A stretch of 64,000 bases of DNA from Kalmanozyma brasiliensis GHG001 (Eukaryota; Basidiomycota; Ustilaginomycetes; Ustilaginales), in contig NW_015961991.1 in the NCBI RefSeq assembly GCF_000497045.1, positions 248,812-312,811 on the forward strand. Direction: 5' to 3'. Within the stretch, counting starts at the first letter, position 1. Each line of letters begins with the position of its first letter. A program made the position numbers and the translations under genes. Of this stretch, positions 29,446-39,314 are shown one piece after another. The notes beneath the pieces were generated by a model. It did not search any database and was not told the DNA's origin. It worked only from the letters and a program-made list of their open reading frames with translations.

Positions 29446-32400
29446 ATGCCAAAATTGATCCGCAAGGGTCAGCGAATCCTGCATCAGCGCACACAGGCTC
29501 GACAGGATGGTGTCAACTCCCCACGCTCAAGTCGGAGCACAAGGGTCCAATCCTCGACGGCGGCAGCTGGTCACGCCGAGGAGATCTTAGACGCAGCCAG
29601 CGAGGAGGAGAACCCACTCTTCCTGGGTCGAACCTCAGCGACACCAGCACCGTTCCTGTCTCGAACCACCAATTTGAAGAGCACAGGACCGATCGATCCG
29701 ACCGAGTTGCCGTCAGAAACGAGAAGAAAGGCGGCCAGTCGTAACATCGCCAATGCGGTCGAGCAGTCGCGCCTTCGCAGCTTCAATCAGGCGAGCTCAT
29801 CCTCCGGCACCGGCTCAACTGCAAAGTCAACTCTTGGGAACGGTCGCGCCAAAGAGACAATCGAGGAGGTCAAGTCGGAAGAAGAGCCAGGCGAGGATGA
29901 CCCTTTGCTCGCTTCTCCGACCCTCGCCCGCCGCTCCCTCGCGCCTCCGGTATCTGTCAAAGCGGAGGCTGAAGTAATAGAGATCAAGTCAGGAGATGAA
30001 GATGACTACGACTTCCGCATCGTGTCACCGCCATCGACTTCGAAGGCCTTGTCAGCGACGAATGGGCATGCAAGCACAGCAGCAAGAATAGCCGCAGCTC
30101 CAGTCCCGCCGCCAATGGGTCCACCCTCCACGCCGACGAGAGCGGCTACCGAAGCACTTGTACTACCCGTCACACCTCCACCATCAGAAAAGAGGCAGCC
30201 TCGAGGACGCAACGCACGCTCCGTCACAGCCAGCATTGCCGCTGCTTCTGCCCCGACACGAGACGCTCTCGTCGGTAGAGAACCCTCAATTGCTCCATCA
30301 GAATCAGCAAGGTCTGCCTCGGAGATGCCAGTCCTCGAAAAGCCCGTCCTCGAACGCACAGATCCGTGGCCAGAACACTTCCTCCAGCTCGAAAAGACCT
30401 TTCGCGCTATCAATACCGTCTATTCTTTCTGCTCGGCTCGAAAGCATATGGCCACCACCTACGATACCATCAAGACCAGTGTCGAGGGTCTCACCAAACG
30501 ACCGCTGCAGATCTTCGAGATTGCACAAATCAAGAGTTTGTGCGGCGAGCTCATTCATTTCGCCTATGTGGAACACGACATGCTTCAAGTGCATATGGAC
30601 AGTCGAGCCAATGCCGAGAATCCTGCCAGCAATACTGTCAAGAGGCGGCAAAAGTCGAGCGCGCAGTATCGAGACGAGCTGTACGAGAGAGCGGCCGAGG
30701 CAATCGCCGAGGGCGATCCGTATATTCCTGACAATCCGAATGCCGTTGCGATTGCGGCATCAGCGGCGATGGCGGTGGATTCGGCTGGATTTGCGACCAC
30801 TGGAGGTGGGTTTCAGGATGTCGCAGATGAGGACGGTCAAGGCGGACCGCAGGGGCCGTTGCTGCCGCCTGCCGAGCTCGAGGTGCAACAGCTCCAAGCC
30901 AAAGGCAAGCAGAGGGCGAGAGAGGAGTATGTCTTGCTATTCGAGTTCAACGATGGAACCCTGCAAGGACCCAAGGCGACAGCGAGAGGGCGTCCGGGCA
31001 TGCGCCGAGGACCGAATCGAAAGCCAGCCGATCCGAACGCCAAGCCAAAATCCAATCCCAAGCTCTACTCGCTCCCGTCGACAGCATCCATGATGAAGCT
31101 CATCAACAAGCGCAACTTCAAGTTCGAGCAAGCTGTGCTGGAGTTGCTCGCAGCCTGCAAGGCCAAAGACGAGGACCCTGTGCAGCTTCTGATCGATGCA
31201 GCACACGACCACGTCCCACTCAACCCAGAGACGGCATCACGCACCGAAGGCGATACACCACAAAAGAAGCGCATCCGCCTCGAATTCCTCATGAAGAACC
31301 CCGAGCATCGACCCAGCGTCGCTTCGGTGATCGAGGAGATGAAGATTGCTCCCTGGTGGAAGGACCAGATCGTCCCTGGCGGCCACAAGGTGTTTGACGA
31401 GCGACCTGCCAAGACCGGTGAGCTGAACTACCTTCTCTCGCAAGCCGTCGTCAACGCGCTCTATGCGACACACGGCATCGAGCAATTCTACGCTCATCAG
31501 GCGGAAGCACTCAACGCACTCAACGAGCAAAAGAACGTCATCGTCTCGACATCCACCTCGTCGGGCAAGTCGCTCATCTACCAGTTGCCCGTCCTCGGCG
31601 CCATCGAGCAGGACGGCGAAGCCACCGCCATGTTCATCTTCCCCACCAAAGCTTTGGCCCAAGACCAGCGGCGCTCGCTGCAAGACCTCATCGCCAACTG
31701 CGAAGGCGTCGAGGGCGCCATCGTCGCCACGTACGACGGCGACACGGACAAGGACCTGCGCAAGGACATCCGCGAACGCGCCTCGGTTATTTTCACCAAC
31801 CCGGACATGCTCCACCAGTCGATCTTGCCGAGCGAGGATCTGTGGCGACGCTTCCTGCGCAATCTGCGCTATGTTGTGGTCGACGAGTTGCATATCTACA
31901 ATGGTCTATTTGGAGCGCATGTGAGCTTCATCATGCGTCGTCTGCAGCGGATCTGCAGTGCACTAGGCAACAAAACCGTGCAGTTCGTCAGCTGCAGTGC
32001 GACGGTGGCCAATCCAAAGCAGCACATGCAGACGCTGTTTGGGGTGGAAGATGTCCACGTTGTTACGGAGGACGGGTCGCCAGCGGGGAGAAAGGAGTGG
32101 CTCATCTGGAACCCACCCTACATCGACGAGTCGGACCCTGCACAGGGTCGTGTCAGCAGCTACGCCGAAGTGTCCAAAGTCTTCCGGCACCTCATCCAGC
32201 GCGGCGTCCGAACGATCATCTTCACCAAAGTGCGACGCACGTGCGAGATCGTGATGCGTCAAGTGCGAAACGATCTTCTGCTCGAAGACCGCCCGGATGT
32301 AGTGAACAAGGTCATGTCGTATCGATCCGGCTATTCGCCGCAAGACAGACGAAAGATCGAACAGGACATGTTCAAGGGCCAGCTGTTGGGCATTGTCGCC

Positions 32401-33966
32401 ACCTCAGCCCTCGAACTGGGCATCGACATTGGCAGTCTCGACGCGGTGATCATGCTCGGCTTCCCGTACTCGATCTCGAGTCTGCGACAGCAGGCGGGTC
32501 GAGCGGGTCGTCGACAGAAGGACTCGCTCTCGGTGCTCATCGGCGACCCCTGGCCCATGGATCAGCACTACATGCATTTTCCGGACGAAATCTTCCTCCA
32601 ACCGGACGCAGCACTCTCGGTCGATCTGGGCAACGATTTCATCCTCGAATCGCACCTGCAGTGTGCAGCCGAAGAAATGCCGATCACGCTCGAGGACGAC
32701 GAGCAGTACTTTGGCCCTCATCTCGCCACACTGTGCCAGACGCGACTCGAGACGGACGGAACGGGCTACTTCTACTGTCGGGAAGAACTGCGACCCAACC
32801 CAGCGCGCGACGTTGCCATCCGCGGTGCACGCCAGGACAGCTACTGCTACATCGACGATACGCCTCGTCGTCCCGGTGGCGCACGCGTCATGGAAGAGGT
32901 CGAAATCGAACGTGCCATCTTCGAAGCTTTCGAAGGGGCCGTCTTCATGCACCAAGGCTTGAGCTACATCTGTCGCGAGATCAACCACGACACGCGCATC
33001 GCACGGATGGTGCAGGTGGATGTCAACTACCACACGCGTCCCCGGGATCACACCAATACGGATGCGATGGAGACCTACCGCATTCGACGACTGCGCGAAT
33101 CGCCGTATTTGGCCTACTACGGTAAGGTGACGATCGCCAGTTACGTGTGGGGGTACTTTAAGGTGGATCGTCGAGCGAACATCTTGGATGCTGTCGAAGT
33201 AGACTGTCCTCCATTCATCCGACATACGCGGGGGTTGTGGATCGACGTCCCCACCTGGCTGGTCGACGCGATGACGAGCAAACGCATCAACGCCGCCGCA
33301 GCGATCCACGCGGCCGAACACGCCCTTTTATCCCTCACACCCATGTTCGTCGTCTCCATCGCGGGCGATGTCCGCACCGAATGCAAGATCGCCGAAAAGG
33401 AGTACGCCGCCAAGCCCTCATCCCGCAAACGACCGGCGCGGTTGATCTTCTACGACATGCCCGGTCAGAACGGCGGTGTGTGCGCGAAAGCCTTTGAACA
33501 CCTCGATGGGCTGATTCGCATTGCGATTAGCGTCATCGAAGCGTGCCCGTGCAACGAGGGGTGTCCGAGCTGCGTGACGAGTCAGACGTGCGCCCATGCC
33601 AACCTTGTCACTTCCAAGATCGGCGCGTTGGGCGTGTTAAGGGGGATCGTGGGAAGGGAGCCGTTCGATCCGGATTTGGAGTTGCAGAATGAACCCGGGA
33701 TCGCGCCGTCTCAGCTGGGCGCAGAGGGGAGTGTTAGTGGCACCATCGCCGAGGCGGTACCCGTAAGGGTGGCAAAGGAGCTGGGGAACAGTGTCCAGGT
33801 GGAGGACGTGGATGAAGTGTTGCCGCCAAGTTTGCAGAGGTTGACGCAGAGGGCGGCGGAGGCGGCCGTGAGGAGAGGGGAGCTGTTCGAGGGTCCGACT
33901 GGGTCCAATGGTACTGGGCCGGGTGGGGGGTTTCTGCCTGGGAAAAGTATGCTCTTCCAAGAGTGA
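29446..33966 (+). CDS. HRQ1: ATP-dependent DNA helicase HRQ1 (RecQ4-like, DUF1998)
   Basis: The single exon encodes 1506 residues, with roughly 280 N-terminal residues that look disordered. Helicase motif I is STSSGKS with Lys708, motif II is D-E-L-H at 813-816, and motif VI lies in RQQAGRAGRR near residue 1022, preceded by SALELGIDIG. The C-terminal DUF1998-type zinc cluster reads C-P-C-N-E-G-C-P-S-C followed by SQTC near 1366-1382. This combination identifies the Hrq1 3'-5' helicase involved in DNA crosslink repair and telomere upkeep in the nucleus. It is longer than the budding yeast enzyme because of the disordered N-terminal tail and the extra C-terminal tail beyond the zinc cluster. 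No intron is needed. Confidence 0.92.
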   Translation: MPKLIRKGQRILHQRTQARQDGVNSPRSSRSTRVQSSTAAAGHAEEILDAASEEENPLFLGRTSATPAPFLSRTTNLKSTGPIDPTELPSETRRKAASRNIANAVEQSRLRSFNQASSSSGTGSTAKSTLGNGRAKETIEEVKSEEEPGEDDPLLASPTLARRSLAPPVSVKAEAEVIEIKSGDEDDYDFRIVSPPSTSKALSATNGHASTAARIAAAPVPPPMGPPSTPTRAATEALVLPVTPPPSEKRQPRGRNARSVTASIAAASAPTRDALVGREPSIAPSESARSASEMPVLEKPVLERTDPWPEHFLQLEKTFRAINTVYSFCSARKHMATTYDTIKTSVEGLTKRPLQIFEIAQIKSLCGELIHFAYVEHDMLQVHMDSRANAENPASNTVKRRQKSSAQYRDELYERAAEAIAEGDPYIPDNPNAVAIAASAAMAVDSAGFATTGGGFQDVADEDGQGGPQGPLLPPAELEVQQLQAKGKQRAREEYVLLFEFNDGTLQGPKATARGRPGMRRGPNRKPADPNAKPKSNPKLYSLPSTASMMKLINKRNFKFEQAVLELLAACKAKDEDPVQLLIDAAHDHVPLNPETASRTEGDTPQKKRIRLEFLMKNPEHRPSVASVIEEMKIAPWWKDQIVPGGHKVFDERPAKTGELNYLLSQAVVNALYATHGIEQFYAHQAEALNALNEQKNVIVSTSTSSGKSLIYQLPVLGAIEQDGEATAMFIFPTKALAQDQRRSLQDLIANCEGVEGAIVATYDGDTDKDLRKDIRERASVIFTNPDMLHQSILPSEDLWRRFLRNLRYVVVDELHIYNGLFGAHVSFIMRRLQRICSALGNKTVQFVSCSATVANPKQHMQTLFGVEDVHVVTEDGSPAGRKEWLIWNPPYIDESDPAQGRVSSYAEVSKVFRHLIQRGVRTIIFTKVRRTCEIVMRQVRNDLLLEDRPDVVNKVMSYRSGYSPQDRRKIEQDMFKGQLLGIVATSALELGIDIGSLDAVIMLGFPYSISSLRQQAGRAGRRQKDSLSVLIGDPWPMDQHYMHFPDEIFLQPDAALSVDLGNDFILESHLQCAAEEMPITLEDDEQYFGPHLATLCQTRLETDGTGYFYCREELRPNPARDVAIRGARQDSYCYIDDTPRRPGGARVMEEVEIERAIFEAFEGAVFMHQGLSYICREINHDTRIARMVQVDVNYHTRPRDHTNTDAMETYRIRRLRESPYLAYYGKVTIASYVWGYFKVDRRANILDAVEVDCPPFIRHTRGLWIDVPTWLVDAMTSKRINAAAAIHAAEHALLSLTPMFVVSIAGDVRTECKIAEKEYAAKPSSRKRPARLIFYDMPGQNGGVCAKAFEHLDGLIRIAISVIEACPCNEGCPSCVTSQTCAHANLVTSKIGALGVLRGIVGREPFDPDLELQNEPGIAPSQLGAEGSVSGTIAEAVPVRVAKELGNSVQVEDVDEVLPPSLQRLTQRAAEAAVRRGELFEGPTGSNGTGPGGGFLPGKSMLFQE

Positions 33967-34659
33967 TATATCCTCATGCGCACATAGTTTTTACTCATAA
34001 CGTCCTTGGCATTGCATCGTCACTAACCGAATCGATCTTGTGCTAAATGTCACCCGACGAATGTGACCGCCTACCCCTGGAAGCATGGCGGGCAAGTGGT
34101 GTCTGTGCGGGATCCTCCCTCCTCTACGCCCTCCTCCCCCCGTCTCCCCGTGAGGATCAATGAGAGGCGGACAGCGCAAAGGAAGAAAAAAGGTGCATCA
34201 GTCTACCCGCTACTAAAAATTGATGGCAACCACATTGGTTCGGCTGTCAACAGAGTGTTAAGCGGGTGTGTCTGGAGGAAAGGGGGAAAGAGACACAGTC
34301 TGGTCGGGGTCGAGCGAGAGAGACACAGGCGATGTCGGCGATGGTGAAATGCAATGTCGGTTACGATGGGAGATGATGGTGAGGAAGGAAGAAGGGATCG
34401 GCGTGTTCAGAACTTTTTCGGGCCCTGTTGAGAAGAAATTCCCAGCTTGACGTTGCGAAGGCTGTCGGCCGGAATCTTTGTGCTTCGAGTCAGCGGTGTG
34501 CCTGGTGCCTGCAGCACGAAGGTGGACCCTGAATGCTCTCCTCCCCCACACTGACTCCCCACGACAGGACGAGCCAGTACCATCCCTTGCCTCCTTGCAA
34601 TTCACTGTAGCCGTCACAAGCACCGGCTGCGCAGTCTGACGGAGACTCGATAGCAGGAT
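33967..34659. other. Intergenic region between HRQ1 and the methyltransferase gene
   Basis: About 690 bp. The frames present are short and overlap on both strands. It presumably contains the methyltransferase promoter. I see no further feature. Confidence 0.4.
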
Positions 34660-35563
34660 ATGTCTTCGCAAGCATACCATCGATCCGACGACGCCGATGT
34701 CTACCGCAAGAATGCGTCTTTCGTCTACTCTGACGAGTACTCGGCGCCCGTTCTGAAGCTGCTTGACCCGGAACCGGGAGACAAGATCCTCGACTTGGGA
34801 TGCGGTATGTATCGTTCCAGTCCAGGAATACGTGTCATGGGACGATCACCTACTAACAGCGAGATCACCATTCCTGCTCTCAGGTAGCGGCGAGCTGACC
34901 TGCAAATTAGCCTCTGCCGTTGGCCCACGCGGACTCGTCTTTGGTCAGGACGCCAGCGAGGACATGATCAAGAAAGCAAACGCATCCATAGACGTCGACG
35001 CCGACGGTACTCCCAAGTTCGAAGTGCGAGACGCACAGGACCCGATCGCGCAAGGGCAGCGAGGACAATTCGACAAGGTGTTCAGCAACGCCGCGCTACA
35101 CTGGATGAAACGCTCGCCTTCCTCTGTCGTTCAGAATGTTTACTCCAGCCTTCGACCAGGCGGTTCGTTCGCTGCCGAGATGGGCGGGTTCATGAACTGC
35201 GTCGGTGTCCGATCCCATCTGCACCTCGCTCTGAGCAGACGCGGCGTCGATCCAGCACCTCTGGATCCGTGGTTCTTTCCCACCGCTGCCGAGTACACCA
35301 AGTTGCTTCAAGAAGCCGGATTCACAGTGGAGACCTGCGAGCTTGTGCCGAGACTCACACCACTACCGAAGGAGAGCGGGCTGAAGGGCTGGCTGAGCAC
35401 CTTTGCAGGTCCGTTCCTCAACGCATTCGACAGTCAAGAGGAGCGAGAAGAAGTCGTAGCCGAAGTCGAGGATGCGCTACGGTCAGACGCATACGATGCC
35501 AGCACGGGGACCTGGAGTGTCATGTATGTCAGGCTGAGGTTCTTGGCCGTCAAACCGAAGTAG
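34660..35563 (+). CDS. Class I SAM-dependent methyltransferase, two exons
   Basis: Exon 1 is 34660-34804, the intron 34805-34883 (GTATGT...CTCTCAG), exon 2 34884-35563, giving 274 residues. The phase-1 splice joins KILDLGCG to SGELTCKLA and so rebuilds the glycine-rich SAM-binding motif I (DLGCGSG, residues about 45-51). Motif II ends in FGQDASEDM and motif IV is FDKVFSNAALHWM, with the LRPGG post-motif further on. The pattern (SNAALHW) resembles type-11 and trans-aconitate methyltransferase-like enzymes. The substrate is probably a small molecule, but unknown. There is no targeting signal. Unspliced, the SAM motif would be broken, which supports the intron. Confidence 0.85.
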
Positions 35564-35851
35564 AGTCCATGCCAAGCCCTTTCCAAAAAAAACCAATTGC
35601 GCAAGTGTGAGAGCGTGATGGTGTCAACAGGGTCCGTCGAGTCGCAATCAGATGGAGCAAAAAGCAAGCCTGAGAGCGGCGTCTTCTTCGGAGACTTTTT
35701 TTTGGCTCTTGGCGGTAAAGAGGATTTAGCGGAGATGTGAAAGACTGTGGGGCGGCAATGATCAAAAAGAAGATCTTCTTGCATGCGATGCTTCCCTCCT
35801 TCACACTACACATCATCAAACCCCCCTCGACGGACTCGGCCTCTCGACGAT

Positions 35852-37435
35852 ATGACTGTCAACGGACATAGCAACGGCGTCAATGGAGCGGGGCCTTCTA
35901 CGCTCAGCCCACTCCAGGTCGAGCCTTCGTCCGTAGAGGCAGCTCGCATTTTGCCACAGGCACTCGAGCTCGTCCAAAACTTCATCGCATCCGGCGAGCA
36001 GCCCGATACCTACGTCGCACCGTGGGGCAGCATCCCAGACTTCCGCAAAGCTGTCTCTCTCTCCCTTCCAGACAAGACTGCATCCGACGATGCGCTTCTC
36101 GACGCCATCAAGCTTGTTTTCGACAACTCGGTGAACCCGTGGACGGGTCGATTCTTGGACAAGCTGTATGCTGCCCCCACGCCTGTCGGTATCGCAGCGG
36201 ACCTGGTGCTGAGCGCAGTCAATGCCAACGCACACGTTATGTCGGCGTCGCCGGTGCTGAGCTTGGCCGAGGAAAGGTGCGTCGAGGGGCTATGCGAGCT
36301 GTTTGGCTTCACCGAGAAGAAGGCCGATGGATTGACGATGCCTGGTGGCTCGTCGGCGAATACGCTGGCGGTGCAGACGGCGCTTGCCAATCTGTTCCCT
36401 AAATTTAGGACACAGGGCATGCTAGGGGTCATGCAGCAGTTGACGGAAGAGAAGAGAGCGCCGAGGCCGTTGCTCTTCACCTCATCGCAAAGTCACTACT
36501 CGCTGGACAAGGCAGCCATCTCTTCCGGGCTCGGACTGGATTCGGTGGTCAAGGTGGATTGCGACGACGCCGGTCGCATGGATCCAAAGGCTCTCGATCA
36601 CGCCTTGACTGCGGCCAAGGAGCAAGGCACGGGAACACCGTTCCTCATCAACGCCACGTCTGGCACTACCGTGCTGGGCTCCTTCGACCCGCTGCCCGAG
36701 CTGTCCGCGGTCGCACGGAAGCACAACTGCTGGCTGCACATTGACGGCTCTTGGGGTGGGCCAATCGTGTTCTCGCACCGCCAGACGTACTCTGATCTGA
36801 TGAAGGGCAGTCATCTGGCCGACTCGATCACCATCAATCCGCACAAGCTGCTCAATGTGCCGCTGCAATGCTCTTTCCTGCTGGTGCGAGACGCTGACAC
36901 GCTCTCGGCCAACAGCTTGGACGCAGCATACCTGTTCCACTCGAAGGATCGTCGAGAGAATGCGGCGATGAAGACCATGGGATGCGGCCGCCGTGGAGAT
37001 GCGCTCAAGTTCTGGTTGTACTGGGTCCGTTATGGAAAGAACGGCTTCGGTGCGCATGTCGATGCAGGTTTGGCGCTGGCTATCGAGCTGGTCGAGTACA
37101 TTCGATCCAAGCCGACAGAGATCGAATTGGGACCCCTTGCCGATCCACTCTTCCTTCAGATCTGCTTCCGACCGCTTCAACCTGGGCGGGTGGACGACAG
37201 CGCCAGCTGGCAGCTGGATGCGGAAGAGGTCAAGAAGCGATCAGCGGCGACGCAGCACGTCTACCAGGAGCTCAAGACGAGGAGGATGTTCGCGGTCGAC
37301 TTTGCACCTCTGCCAAATGGAATTGGAGACTACATTCGCCTGGTGGTGCACCCAAGGACCAAGATGGAGGATCTGAAGACATTGGTGGATCAGGTCGCTG
37401 AGATTGGACAATCGTACTGGAAGCAGCAGGCGTGA
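35852..37435 (+). CDS. PLP-dependent group II amino-acid decarboxylase
   Basis: The 527-residue protein follows the group II decarboxylase order. GGSSANTLAVQTAL is the phosphate-binding area, and HYSLDKAAISSGLG the substrate and cofactor His segment. INATSGTTVLGSFDPL and HIDGSWGGP hold the PLP ring, and S-I-T-I-N-P-H-K contains the Schiff-base Lys332. The family includes glutamate, cysteine-sulfinate and aspartate 1-decarboxylases; the overall text is nearest to the glutamate/cysteine-sulfinate branch, but substrate is not settled. It should act in the cytosol. The ATG at 35852 (MTVNGHSNG) is chosen over an in-frame one at 35783, whose extra residues look like leader. Confidence 0.88.
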   Translation: MTVNGHSNGVNGAGPSTLSPLQVEPSSVEAARILPQALELVQNFIASGEQPDTYVAPWGSIPDFRKAVSLSLPDKTASDDALLDAIKLVFDNSVNPWTGRFLDKLYAAPTPVGIAADLVLSAVNANAHVMSASPVLSLAEERCVEGLCELFGFTEKKADGLTMPGGSSANTLAVQTALANLFPKFRTQGMLGVMQQLTEEKRAPRPLLFTSSQSHYSLDKAAISSGLGLDSVVKVDCDDAGRMDPKALDHALTAAKEQGTGTPFLINATSGTTVLGSFDPLPELSAVARKHNCWLHIDGSWGGPIVFSHRQTYSDLMKGSHLADSITINPHKLLNVPLQCSFLLVRDADTLSANSLDAAYLFHSKDRRENAAMKTMGCGRRGDALKFWLYWVRYGKNGFGAHVDAGLALAIELVEYIRSKPTEIELGPLADPLFLQICFRPLQPGRVDDSASWQLDAEEVKKRSAATQHVYQELKTRRMFAVDFAPLPNGIGDYIRLVVHPRTKMEDLKTLVDQVAEIGQSYWKQQA

Positions 37436-37834
37436 GAGATCAATAGACTATATATACACAACAAAGACAAGGCTGAGCAAGTTGGCAATGGGACAAGCTG
37501 AGCAGCGCCGTGCTGTGTGAGTCAGAGCGTGAGAATGGTGCGGACTACCCGAAAGGGTCTTTCTACGAAGTCACGAAAAGGTGGTGGGATGATGGCTGGA
37601 GCGTGGGAACGTGTGTGTGTGACCATACAAAAAGCAGCATTTGGCCCTCCACCCTCTGCTGCAGAGTGGGAAAAAGTGCAGCAGCAGCAGCACGTCACAG
37701 GCAAGAATTCATCTCTCGCTTTGACCACCACACATCGTACTGCTGACATCCCGCTCATCCGACCTGAGCTCACCACCCTTTCACCACCACATTTGACGTC
37801 GAGAACGAGCGCTCGGCTCAGCACAGCAGCCACC
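37436..37834. other. Intergenic region upstream of the RMD1-like gene
   Basis: 399 bp between tandem genes. The reading frame of the next gene is open back to 37517, but that part has no conserved sequence and looks like promoter. A TATATATAC stretch near 37448 may belong to the 3' end of the decarboxylase or to the next promoter. Confidence 0.4.
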
Positions 37835-39259
37835 ATGTATCGAAGCACACGCTCAACAAAACAGTCGTCCAAACTCAAGATCCTCCCCGAGGAGCCTGAG
37901 GATGGCACCAGCGGCGCTTCTTCTCCCAACATCGGTACCAGTGGTGGAACCACATCTGCACAAAGCAATCCAGGCCCTGCTTCCGCAGGATACAGTCGCA
38001 AGTCGTCCTACTCTGAGCCGCCAGCACCCACCGTAGCTCCAAACGCAAACGCTACAAACTCGGTCGACGACGACGACAGCTCCTCCGACGATGCAGGCGA
38101 GGGCGAGGACGAAGAGGCGGTCGAGGTATACAAGCAGCTGGATCAGATTCCGGAAGGCTCGATGCGACGTGATGCGAGGAGATTGACAAAACGATCGCGC
38201 GCCAAGCTGCCAAGGGTCACCGCCTACTCGACAGCCACCTCGTATCGGATGCGCGAGCTCACCAAATGGCTCAATGCGAGAAGGTCCAGTCACCAGACCA
38301 ACGTGCTCACCTTTGACGAGTGTGTATACACCACCTATACCTACAAGCACGTCGACGAGGCAAGAGGCCTCCTTCCCTCGAATGCGAATGGCAACAGCAA
38401 CGGCAAGCACCGATCAACGCACCGCGATACCGCTCCATCCAAAGACGCTCCTGCAAAGACGGGCGATCTGCTTGGCATCCCTGAACTGCAGCAACAGGAT
38501 CAACAGCAAGATGGCAATGTTCAACCAGGCTCTGAAGCCGCCAACAAACGCAAACGCAGCCGTTTCTCGGTGGAAGACGTCATCCCCGAGCTCTTCATCA
38601 TGGACTACGGCACCATTGTCATCTGGGGCATGACGTTGCAGGAGGAGAAGCGATTTCTCCGCGAGCTCCGTCGGTTCGAAGTCGAACGTCTCGCCTCTGA
38701 AGACGTCGAGTCCGAAGATCTGCACTGGTACCTCGCCGACTACTCGCGCATCTACAACGACGTCATCACTCTCCGCCGCGGATCCTCGTACATGACCAAG
38801 CTTTCGCTCTCGCACGCCCTCGCCCAGTCGACCAAGATCTCGTTCTTCGAAGGCATCATCGACAACACGATCGAATCGACCAAGGACATCCCGCAATCCA
38901 TCGCCGAGAGCGGCAAGATCGGCATGCCGCCTGCCGAGATCATGAAGCAGATCGGCCATCTGTTCATTCTGCGTATGAACATCCATCTTGTCGGAAGCAT
39001 CGTCGATTCGCCCGAGATCTTCTGGAGACAGCCGGATCTGGAACCGCTCTACTCGGCGGCGAGAAGCTACCTCGAGATCCCCCAACGCATCGATTTGCTG
39101 AATACCCGCGTCGAGGTGCTGCAGGACATGCTGCAGCTGCTCAAGGATCAAGTCACCAGTAGTCACTCGGAGTACCTCGAGATCGTCGTGATTTTGCTCA
39201 TCATGCTCGAGATCGTGTTGGGTGTAGCCACCATGTTGGTGGATCTGTACTTTGGGTAG
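37835..39259 (+). CDS. RMD1/YagE-family (DUF155) membrane-anchored protein
   Basis: The 474-residue protein has a Ser/Asp-rich N-terminal third and a DUF155 domain in its second half. The domain signatures are FIMDYGTIVIWGM, TLRRGSSYMTKLSLSHALAQSTKISFFE, and a helical stretch through LNTRVEVLQDMLQLLKDQ. The C-terminus has the family's hydrophobic anchor (YLEIVVILLIMLEIVLGVATMLV). Relatives include yeast Rmd1/Rmd8 and the mitochondrial RMND1; here no clear mitochondrial presequence is visible, so an Rmd8-like location on another membrane is as likely. ATG 37835 (MYRSTRSTK) is chosen, since the preceding open frame reads as promoter. The 3' end is 55 bp from the convergent rhomboid gene. Confidence 0.85.
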   Translation: MYRSTRSTKQSSKLKILPEEPEDGTSGASSPNIGTSGGTTSAQSNPGPASAGYSRKSSYSEPPAPTVAPNANATNSVDDDDSSSDDAGEGEDEEAVEVYKQLDQIPEGSMRRDARRLTKRSRAKLPRVTAYSTATSYRMRELTKWLNARRSSHQTNVLTFDECVYTTYTYKHVDEARGLLPSNANGNSNGKHRSTHRDTAPSKDAPAKTGDLLGIPELQQQDQQQDGNVQPGSEAANKRKRSRFSVEDVIPELFIMDYGTIVIWGMTLQEEKRFLRELRRFEVERLASEDVESEDLHWYLADYSRIYNDVITLRRGSSYMTKLSLSHALAQSTKISFFEGIIDNTIESTKDIPQSIAESGKIGMPPAEIMKQIGHLFILRMNIHLVGSIVDSPEIFWRQPDLEPLYSAARSYLEIPQRIDLLNTRVEVLQDMLQLLKDQVTSSHSEYLEIVVILLIMLEIVLGVATMLVDLYFG

Positions 39260-39314
39260 ACGCACGAGTTCGCTCGCAATGCCACGTTGTGAGAATGCTG
39301 TATTGCTGCATCTA

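Noticed and set aside
31842..33125. 427-codon plus-strand frame inside HRQ1
   Set aside because: It is out of frame with the helicase motifs and has the Arg/His-rich make-up of a shifted frame.
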